From NCBI GenBank assembly GCA_045541395.1, contig JAZQIZ010000001.1:62001-126000 (forward strand): DNA of 64,000 bases. The letters are read 5' to 3'. The position numbers and the translations under genes were made by a program. The notes beneath the pieces were generated by a model that made no database searches, was not told the origin of the DNA, and was given only the letters and a program-made list of their open reading frames with translations. This DNA comes from JAZRWQ01 sp045541395. GTDB taxonomy: Bacteria; Bacillota; Clostridia; Oscillospirales; UMGS1783. Shown here piece by piece: positions 57,888 through 64,000 of the stretch (within the stretch, counting starts at the first letter, position 1; every line of letters starts with the position of its first letter).

Positions 57888-59155
57888 AATTCGTTCCTCC
57901 TTTGGAAGAAAACTTTGATCCGTTAGCGTTACATTTAACCGAAGAAAAAAACCGCTTTGCCATTCTTTACGGGATAAACGGTAAGGCCGATGTAGTTCGT
58001 TTCGGTATAAACGATAAGTACCTTGAACGAATAATAAAATTTCTGTTATGGCAAAGAGGTCCTGTTAAAATTGAAGTAAGTAATGTAAGTGATGAGTGCT
58101 GTAAAGCATACTCTGAAAACGGAGCAAGATACTTTGATTATAACTTTTTTTCAGATTCATATAAGAAAGAACTTATTGTTGGGAAAGCAGACATTCTTCC
58201 TTTTGTAACTGAGAAGATAAGTATTCCCGTACGGGCATCCTTTGAAGGTAGCCGTATCGGTATTGATCTTGGCGCTTCTTCAATTAAAATATGGGCCGGA
58301 ATAAACGGTGAAGAACGGTTGAATACATCGTTACCTTGGCGGCCAAAGGATAAAAAGGATATTGGTTATCATATTTCAGCAATAAAAAAAGCCATTGAAA
58401 TGGCAGAGGATACTTTGCCCCGGATAGATGCAATTGGAATAAGTACTGCAGGAATTGTAAATAATAACTGTATATTAATTTCTTCTTTGTTTAATAATAC
58501 TGAAAACTATAACATCAATGCAGTATATAATACAGCACTTTCTTTTAAGCCCAAAAGAATTACCATTTGTAATGACGGTGATGCAGCTGCGGCCGCAGCA
58601 TACGTTCTTTGTAATAAAAGTAATGTTTTAGGGCTTTCAATGGGATCTTCGCTGGCAGGTGGGTACATTAATTCTGACGGTTGCTTTGCTGATTATATCA
58701 GTGAACTTGCATTTTGTCCTGTTGACGTAAGTGAAAACGCCCCTTGTGATCCTTGGTCGGGTGACATAGGCACAGGTGTAGATTATTTTTCAGCCCAGGC
58801 CGTTGCAAGGTATGCTAAGAAAGCGGGCATTGAATTTGAAGAAGGATTGCCGGATTCAAAAATCACCGCTTTGGTATATAAACTATTTTGTGCAGGGGAC
58901 AAAAGGGCTGAGGATATTTATAAAACCATTGGCATAATCTTGGGTTATACCGTACCGCTGTATTATTATTTTTATAAAATGGATACAGTAATGCTTTTAG
59001 GCGGAGTAGCTAAAGGTAAAGCAGGGCAATTTATTGCTGAGAATGCAAGTAAAGTGCTCCGTGAAGAGTTTTGCAATATTAACTCAAGCTTGCTTATTCC
59101 TGATGAAATAATAAGACTTACCGGCCAGGCTAAAATAGCAGCTGCATTGCCATGA
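57884..59155 (+). CDS. ROK-family sugar kinase with N-terminal extension
   Basis: The C-terminal 290 residues (from about 130) form a ROK/ASKHA kinase-like domain: phosphate-1 GIDLGASSIKIW, CNDGDAAAAAAY for phosphate-2, and MLLGGVAKGKAGQF for adenosine. The usual ROK zinc motif is not seen; the region instead has CFADYISELAFCPVDV and DPWSGDIGTGVDYFS. The first 130 residues (PPLEENFDPLALHL onward) are a separate domain I do not recognise. 423 residues, longer than most ROK kinases. Coupled (four-base overlap) to the PIG-L gene, so a phosphoacceptor amino sugar is likely. Confidence 0.78.
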   Translation: MKFVPPLEENFDPLALHLTEEKNRFAILYGINGKADVVRFGINDKYLERIIKFLLWQRGPVKIEVSNVSDECCKAYSENGARYFDYNFFSDSYKKELIVGKADILPFVTEKISIPVRASFEGSRIGIDLGASSIKIWAGINGEERLNTSLPWRPKDKKDIGYHISAIKKAIEMAEDTLPRIDAIGISTAGIVNNNCILISSLFNNTENYNINAVYNTALSFKPKRITICNDGDAAAAAAYVLCNKSNVLGLSMGSSLAGGYINSDGCFADYISELAFCPVDVSENAPCDPWSGDIGTGVDYFSAQAVARYAKKAGIEFEEGLPDSKITALVYKLFCAGDKRAEDIYKTIGIILGYTVPLYYYFYKMDTVMLLGGVAKGKAGQFIAENASKVLREEFCNINSSLLIPDEIIRLTGQAKIAAALP

Positions 59156-59199
59156 GCGGCCAAAAATTAAAAAATATAATTGTTTTTTTTAATAAATAC

Positions 59200-59228
59200 T
59201 TGAAAATATCGCGTAAATGTACTATAAT
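59200..59228 (+). promoter_or_regulatory. Promoter of CofE-like gene
   Basis: TTGAAA, 17 bp, TATAAT, about 50 bases before the ATG. Confidence 0.7.
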
Positions 59229-59277
59229 TCCTATGTTGTGCTAAACAAAGAATCCAAAACAAAATGAGGGGATTTAA

Positions 59278-60480
59278 ATGGAAGAAAATACAAGAAGAGT
59301 TGGCACTGTATCACGCGGTATTCGTTGTCCTATAATCCGCGAGGGTGATGATCTTGCTGAAATTGTTGCCCGGAGTGTTCTTGAGGCAGCAGAAATTGAA
59401 GGTTTTGCCCTGCGCGATAAAGACGTTATTTCTGTAACCGAATCAATAGTAGCCCGTTCTCAGGGTAATTATGCTAAGGTTGAAGATATAGCGCAGGATG
59501 TTAAAACAAAGCTTGGTGGGGGAACCATAGGTGTTATATTTCCCATACTTTCCCGTAACCGTTTTGCTATTTGCCTCAGAGGTATTGCTTCAGGTGCAAG
59601 GAAAATTGTTTTACAGTTAAGCTATCCTTCTGATGAAGTTGGTAATGCTCTTTTAAGCTATGATCAGATAGATAATGCAGGTATTAATCCTTATTCTGAT
59701 ATTTTAACCTTAGAACGTTATCGTGAGCTTTTCGGTGAAAACAAGCATGAATTTACCGGTATAGATTACGTTGATTATTACTGTAATATTATTAAAGAAA
59801 GCGGAGCTGAGGTTGAAGTAATCTTTGCCAATAATCCTAAGGCTATTCTTGACTATACTAAAAATATATTAACTTGCGATATTCATACAAGAAAACGCAC
59901 TAAACGTATTCTCAGAGAGGCCGGCGCTCAGGTCGTTTGCGGTCTTGATGATATACTTAATGCTCCTGTTAACGGCTCAGGCTTTAATGAAAAATACGGT
60001 CTTTTAGGCTCCAATAAATCAACTGAAGATTCCGTTAAACTTTTCCCTAAGGAATGTAAGGACTTTGTGCTTGACGTGCAGAAGCGTATTTTAGATGCAT
60101 GCGGTGTTAATGTTGAGGTTATGGTTTACGGTGACGGTGCGTTTAAAGATCCTCAGGGTAAGATTTGGGAACTGGCAGATCCTGTTGTTTCTCCCGCATT
60201 TACCGATGGTCTTATCGGCACTCCCAATGAGCTTAAATTAAAGTATCTTGCTGATAATGATTTCAAAGATCTTTCCGGTGAAGAACTTAAAAAGGCTATT
60301 TCCGATAGTATCAAGGCTAAGGACGGCTCAAGTCTTGTTGGTAATATGGCTGCTCAGGGTACAACTCCAAGACAACTGACTGACCTTATCGGTTCTCTTT
60401 GTGACTTAACAAGCGGCTCCGGCGATAAGGGGACTCCCGTTGTTCTTGTACAGGGCTATTTTGATAATTATACTAACTAA
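59278..60480 (+). CDS. F420-0:gamma-glutamyl ligase-like protein
   Basis: Member of the CofE/F420 ligase family (COG1478), which adds glutamate to the F420 precursor in archaea and actinobacteria. The region DKDVISVTESIVARSQGNY, then LSRNRFAICLRGI, resembles the family core. At 400 residues it is much longer than a single-domain CofE (about 250), with extra C-terminal sequence. No other F420 gene is in the window. Paralogues of this kind occur in Clostridia that are not known to make F420, so another glutamyl or carboxylate ligation is possible. Own promoter and terminator, hence monocistronic. GAGGGG precedes the ATG. Confidence 0.72.
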   Translation: MEENTRRVGTVSRGIRCPIIREGDDLAEIVARSVLEAAEIEGFALRDKDVISVTESIVARSQGNYAKVEDIAQDVKTKLGGGTIGVIFPILSRNRFAICLRGIASGARKIVLQLSYPSDEVGNALLSYDQIDNAGINPYSDILTLERYRELFGENKHEFTGIDYVDYYCNIIKESGAEVEVIFANNPKAILDYTKNILTCDIHTRKRTKRILREAGAQVVCGLDDILNAPVNGSGFNEKYGLLGSNKSTEDSVKLFPKECKDFVLDVQKRILDACGVNVEVMVYGDGAFKDPQGKIWELADPVVSPAFTDGLIGTPNELKLKYLADNDFKDLSGEELKKAISDSIKAKDGSSLVGNMAAQGTTPRQLTDLIGSLCDLTSGSGDKGTPVVLVQGYFDNYTN

Positions 60481-60483
60481 TAA

Positions 60484-60506
60484 AAAACATGTTCGGTTAA
60501 CCGAAC
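60484..60506 (+). terminator. Terminator after CofE-like gene
   Basis: TGTTCGG-TTAA-CCGAACA palindrome, extended by AAAAC/GTTTT with one mismatch, followed by T-rich sequence. Confidence 0.8.
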
Positions 60507-60516
60507 AGGTTTTCTT

Positions 60517-61608
60517 TTATTTTAGCATATTGCTATTATTAAGAACCGACGTATTGTAAATAAACAATACGTCCTGACCGCTAAATTCAACGTAGTCACC
60601 TAAAAGGTCACTTTGAATATATCTTGTGTCAAGAAGTGTAATTTTAGAGTAATACTCGGTAAAGTAGGGCGCAAGTGAAGAACCGAATGAATCTCTGAAT
60701 ATAATAAGTTCCTTATCTGTTTTTGCTTTTGGGGAGATTATTTCAATTATTGAAACGGCGCCGTCAAGGAAAATATCGTAGGGATCCTTTGCTGTAAATT
60801 TATCAGTATTATATACGGGAAGATATTTACCGGTTTCATAATTAATAACTGTTGCGCTTTCGGTGTATTCATTTGTAAGGTAGGTTATCTTATCTGCTTT
60901 TAAGGGAAGGGCAGACTGTCCGTAATATACACCGAAAAAGGGTTCCAATACGTTTTCTTTGTAATCTGCGTTGAGCTGTATTTCCATACCGTTTGCAAGA
61001 GCATTAACAGTATCCTTGATATTAGCTTGATCCCAATGGGTATCGGTAGGGTAGTAATCGTCAATATCAAGGGTATTGAAAATATCAATATAAGTTACAC
61101 CTTCAAGATTGTTGTTGAATACAGACATCATTTTATCGTAGTCAACACCGGGATAACCGTTTTCTGCTGCCAGAAAGTAGTTTTTATCCGGTATAACAGA
61201 ACAGTAAACCTTTGAACCATTCAAATATTTGTTGCAGAGATACTCTATTTTTTCAGTTGCTTCAATTACAGAGTTTTCTCTTAAGGGAAATTCCATCTTT
61301 GAAGCTTGGTCTCCTATAACGTAAATGTCATTATTGTCCTTTTGCATAAATACGTTGTACGTGAAAAAAGCCTTTATTTTTCTAAACTGTTCGCGCAAAG
61401 GGAATTGATCAACAGCGTAATCGGAAAATTTAGAGAAGAAATCTCCTTTAAAAACGTTTTCAAATGAGACTTCAGGGAATTGGTTAAGTTTTCTGCGCTC
61501 ACTTTCGGAATATTCGGTTGCGGGTTTTATAATGCAGCAGATAAATGCGCCTATAAATATAAGTGAGAATACGGCAACTATAATTTTGTGTTTTATATTA
61601 CTGTTCAT
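60517..61608 (-). CDS. DHHW-family (AlgJ-like) exported protein
   Basis: Membrane-anchored protein with one N-terminal hydrophobic segment (about 8-28), then an extracellular domain of the DHHW/AlgJ-AlgX-like SGNH superfamily, named after its motif, here YPTDTHWDQ near residue 192, with a late IFRDSFGSSLAPYF nucleophile-like block. Partners of MBOAT proteins that move acyl groups across the membrane for glycan O-acetylation. Second of the pair: its ATG is 12 bp after the MBOAT stop, with AAGGGGG between. 363 residues. Confidence 0.85.
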   Translation of the reverse strand: MNSNIKHKIIVAVFSLIFIGAFICCIIKPATEYSESERRKLNQFPEVSFENVFKGDFFSKFSDYAVDQFPLREQFRKIKAFFTYNVFMQKDNNDIYVIGDQASKMEFPLRENSVIEATEKIEYLCNKYLNGSKVYCSVIPDKNYFLAAENGYPGVDYDKMMSVFNNNLEGVTYIDIFNTLDIDDYYPTDTHWDQANIKDTVNALANGMEIQLNADYKENVLEPFFGVYYGQSALPLKADKITYLTNEYTESATVINYETGKYLPVYNTDKFTAKDPYDIFLDGAVSIIEIISPKAKTDKELIIFRDSFGSSLAPYFTEYYSKITLLDTRYIQSDLLGDYVEFSGQDVLFIYNTSVLNNSNMLK

Positions 61609-61620
61609 CAGTATTCCCCC

Positions 61621-62997
61621 TTAAAATCTAAAGTATAAAAACGGGTTAAAAGAGCCGTCTACCAAATATGCGGTAATGGGTACTATAAGCCCAATTAAAA
61701 CAATAGGCTCAAGTATATTTGAAACTTTTTCCGGTATTTTATTTGCTAAATTCTTAACTAAAGGCGTTGCTCCAATAATTGCGGCAATAATAACCAGAGC
61801 ATAGCTTCTTAAATAGTATAGGGTAACCGTATTGCTTATCGGAATATTGCCTGCGCCGAAAAGACCGCCTATATCGGACAAAACTGTTTTCATATCGGGT
61901 GCATTGAATATTACAAAGCTTATTATAACTGCGAACAAAACATAAATATGGGATATAATATCGGGAATATTCTTCATAAACAGCTTTTCAAGTAAAAGCA
62001 GTGCGCCAAAATATAGACCCCATATAATAAAGTTCCAGCCTGCTCCGTGCCAAAGCCCGGTAAACAGCCAAACGATCAAAATGTTTCTAAGCCATTTGAT
62101 CTTGGTTGTTCTGCTTCCGCCAAGGGGAATATAAATATAATCCCTGAACCAGGTACCTAAAGAAATGTGCCATCTGCGCCAGAATTCAGTTACACTCTTT
62201 GAAATATAAGGGTAATTAAAGTTTTCCATAAATTCAAAGCCAAATATTCTGCCAAGGCCTATTGCCATATCACTGTAACCGGAAAAATCAAAGTAAATGT
62301 GCAAGGAAAAGCTTATGGCATAAATCCAGAAAAACAAAACGCTTTTTTCCGGTGTATTTCTAAAAATATCACAAAGCTGTCCTAATGCGTTGGCTATAAG
62401 AACTTTTTTTGATAGGCCTATAATAAATCTTCTTATACCGTCGGAAACCTTCTTAACAGTAATCGTGCGGTGCTGCAGTTGGTTATCGATATCAGAATAA
62501 CGAACAATGGGGCCGGCAATAAGCTGAGGGAATAATGCAACGTAAGCCGCAAGGTCAATGATATTTCTCTGAGCCTTCACATCTCCCCGGTATACGTCAA
62601 CTGTGTAACTCAAAGTCTGAAAAGTGTAAAAACTGATGCCTATAGGTAATGCAATATTTGCAAGTGTAATGTTTACACCTAATAAAGAATTAAGGTTATC
62701 TACGGTAAAGTTTGCATATTTAAAGAATACCAGCATTCCTGCATTTATTGCTATGGATAAAATAAGAAATAACTTTGAAAGCTTGGTTCCTCTAAATTTT
62801 TCTATAAGCAAACCGTTTACGTATGCAGAAACAATTGCGGCTAACATTAATATTATATAAACTTTTTCGCCGTAAAAATAGAAGAACAGGCTTGTTATTA
62901 ACAGTATGAAATTTTTTAATTTCATGGGAACTGCAAAATAAAGTATGATTACAATGGGCAAGAAATAGAAAAGGAATTCTATTGATGAAAAAACCAT
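61621..62997 (-). CDS. MBOAT-family O-acyltransferase
   Basis: Polytopic membrane protein of about 11 helices, of the DltB/AlgI group; it accepts acyl groups in the cytoplasm and hands them outward. Catalytic His in TGLWHGAGWNFIIWG near residue 317; earlier SVTEFWRRWHISLGTWFRDYIYIPLGGSR is the family signature. 458 residues. AAAGGA precedes the ATG. In order after a DUF4358 lipoprotein gene and before a DHHW gene, a grouping seen repeatedly in Clostridia. Confidence 0.92.
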   Translation of the reverse strand: MVFSSIEFLFYFLPIVIILYFAVPMKLKNFILLITSLFFYFYGEKVYIILMLAAIVSAYVNGLLIEKFRGTKLSKLFLILSIAINAGMLVFFKYANFTVDNLNSLLGVNITLANIALPIGISFYTFQTLSYTVDVYRGDVKAQRNIIDLAAYVALFPQLIAGPIVRYSDIDNQLQHRTITVKKVSDGIRRFIIGLSKKVLIANALGQLCDIFRNTPEKSVLFFWIYAISFSLHIYFDFSGYSDMAIGLGRIFGFEFMENFNYPYISKSVTEFWRRWHISLGTWFRDYIYIPLGGSRTTKIKWLRNILIVWLFTGLWHGAGWNFIIWGLYFGALLLLEKLFMKNIPDIISHIYVLFAVIISFVIFNAPDMKTVLSDIGGLFGAGNIPISNTVTLYYLRSYALVIIAAIIGATPLVKNLANKIPEKVSNILEPIVLIGLIVPITAYLVDGSFNPFLYFRF

Positions 62998-63019
62998 TTC
63001 TTTATGTCCTTTCAGTAAA

Positions 63020-63042
63020 AAAGGCCTGTGAAACAGGCCTTT
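63020..63042 (-). terminator. Terminator after DUF4358 gene
   Basis: Minus strand: AAAGGCCTGT / ACAGGCCTTT, a 10-bp stem with 3-nt loop and T6 tail, separating the lipoprotein gene from the MBOAT gene. Confidence 0.88.
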
Positions 63043-63053
63043 AAGTATTTTAA

Positions 63054-63578
63054 TTATTCGCCGGCTCTTTCTATAACTGTACCAACTTTGCCGCCTGCAA
63101 CTTCTTCAAATGCACCGTATACGGTGTCTGCAGTAGCTGCATCAGCCATAACTAAAATAATAACGTCTCCGCAGTTATTAACAATAACCTTTTCTGCAGT
63201 AACGCAGATCCACTTTCTTGCATCTACATTGTCGGAAATGCTCTTTTTAATTGTTTCAACATCAGCGCCGTCTTCGGTTTTAACAAGGCATACGGAGTAT
63301 GCAATAGAACCGATCATAGGCTCAGAGAAAACTGCTTCGGTAATACCGTCTGCGCTATCAAGACCAAGATAGTACTTAACTGCGTCTGCATCAGCGGTGT
63401 CTATGGGAAGAGCTTCGCCGATAGCAATTTCAAGTGTTACCTTTTCGTAAATGCTTGCCATAATCTCGGAAAGAGTTCCTTCAAGGCTACCTTCGTCTTC
63501 TGCAGGTGCCTTTGCACCGCAGGCACAAAGAGCTAATAACATTGTAAGTACAAGGATGAGAGCTAATACTTTTTTCAT
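63054..63578 (-). CDS. DUF4358-family lipoprotein
   Basis: 174 residues with a lipoprotein signal: hydrophobic core then LCAC, Cys20 being the lipidation site, followed by a short acidic linker. The rest fits the DUF4358 pattern (YSVCLVKTEDGADVETIKKSI and ICVTAEKVIVNNCGDVIILVM). This domain is often encoded near MBOAT and DHHW genes, as here, but its role is unknown. GGAG precedes the ATG. A terminator separates it from the MBOAT gene. Confidence 0.85.
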   Translation of the reverse strand: MKKVLALILVLTMLLALCACGAKAPAEDEGSLEGTLSEIMASIYEKVTLEIAIGEALPIDTADADAVKYYLGLDSADGITEAVFSEPMIGSIAYSVCLVKTEDGADVETIKKSISDNVDARKWICVTAEKVIVNNCGDVIILVMADAATADTVYGAFEEVAGGKVGTVIERAGE

Positions 63579-63599
63579 TTTTTATTCTCCTTTAATATA

Positions 63600-64000
63600 T
63601 TATTTTAATTTATAACGCATTATATTGTTGTCAAACACTACTTCAACTGTACCTTCATCATAAAGATAGGTCATATAGGAACGGAAAGTTGCTGAGCAGA
63701 GCATATTTTGAGATAAACTCATTTTCATTTCATACTTATCAAAGAAAGCTTTTAGTAGTTCGTCAACTGATTTGGGTGTTTTGCATTCTTTCTTTAAGAA
63801 CTCTAGTACGCCTTGTATATGCTTAACGTTAATATCAATAACCTCTGCAAGGTCAGTAAGTACCTCACCGTGCGAAGGAATATAGAGCTTTCCTTCTATA
63901 CTCTTAAGCTTCTCTAAAGAAGCGAGCGTCTCTTTAATATTATAAAAATAACAGATATTGTATTTTTCAATTGTAGATGCGGGTGTTAAGGCATCTCCTA
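63600..64000 (-). CDS. Metallo-beta-lactamase-fold hydrolase (C-terminal part)
   Basis: Open at the right edge, so only the last 133 codons are visible; the start is beyond the window. The piece contains LYIPSHGEVLTD, the HG region of the last MBL-fold motif, then a helical tail (HIQGVLEFLKKECKTP, then DELLKAFFDKYEM) ending RYKLK. Such C-terminal tails occur in MBL-fold phosphodiesterase-like and hydroxyacylglutathione hydrolase-like proteins. The metal-binding HxHxDH motif would lie outside. The DUF4358 gene follows 21 bases later on the same strand. Confidence 0.6.
   Translation of the reverse strand, partial: GDALTPASTIEKYNICYFYNIKETLASLEKLKSIEGKLYIPSHGEVLTDLAEVIDINVKHIQGVLEFLKKECKTPKSVDELLKAFFDKYEMKMSLSQNMLCSATFRSYMTYLYDEGTVEVVFDNNIMRYKLK

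Noticed and set aside
1..64000. tRNA genes, CRISPR arrays, toxin-antitoxin or defence systems
   Set aside because: No cloverleaf with a TTCRANY arm, no regularly spaced repeats and no nuclease, reverse transcriptase or toxin family was recognised by eye.

Overview
The window looks like a piece of the core chromosome of a low-GC, Gram-positive Clostridia bacterium, probably a gut Oscillospirales/Ruminococcaceae-like commensal. The evidence is the vertical gene content (rnc, an Elp3-like radical SAM gene, smc and ftsY in a row; plsX-acpP; trmFO; nrdR; yqeK-rsfS-leuS), frequent TTG starts, strong AGGAGG-type ribosome binding sites, TTGACA/TATAAT promoters with 17-bp spacers, a lysine riboswitch, HtrA beside a two-component system, and NhaC, DUF4358, DHHW and COG0523 families that are common in this group. 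No tRNA, rRNA, CRISPR array, prophage or transposase was recognised. Taxonomy is inferred from family content, not from an alignment.

Layout. 1-5 kb: the end of rplT, a secreted GH36 glycosidase with a zinc-ribbon membrane protein and an AraC regulator, then an RluA pseudouridine synthase. 5-7 kb: two COG0523/CobW GTPases, one with a His-rich metal-binding repeat and one fused to a DUF1980-like domain, ending in a translationally coupled 41-codon ORF. 7-12 kb: a phosphodiesterase coupled to an organophosphate-type transporter, a papain-fold candidate, a YjjG-type phosphatase, and a sugar isomerase-like/Nudix/YfcE operon. 12-19 kb: an NhaC-family carrier under a lysine riboswitch (a probable lysine transporter), a GH31 glycosidase bracketed by an exact 53-bp direct repeat, and a YgiQ radical SAM protein. 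19-25 kb: an atypical citrate synthase, a membrane-anchored SGNH hydrolase, an AbrB-type regulator, and a two-component system with HtrA.

25-46 kb is dense housekeeping on the plus strand: trmH-like, dprA, topA, trmFO, plsX, acpP, rnc, radical SAM, smc, ftsY, rdgB, yhbY, nadD, yqeK, rsfS, leuS, rpsU (a short gene on a perfect consensus promoter), rsuA-like and an aspartate aminotransferase. 46-53 kb: nrdR, two unrecognised membrane genes, murC, ackA, tmcAL and a second NhaC-family carrier. 53-59 kb: an N-acyl sugar locus in which an AGE-family epimerase diverges from a ROK regulator, a DeoC-like aldolase, a PIG-L deacetylase and a ROK kinase; the two divergent promoters share a similar inverted repeat. 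59-64 kb: a CofE-like ligase, an MBOAT/DHHW/DUF4358 surface-acylation cluster, and a truncated metallo-beta-lactamase-fold gene at the edge.

The most unusual items are the repeat-bounded GH31 cassette, the citrate synthase lacking its usual loop histidine, the metal-homeostasis GTPase pair, the amino-sugar locus with its candidate shared operator, the CofE-like protein without visible F420 genes, and the uncharacterised membrane pair near 47 kb.
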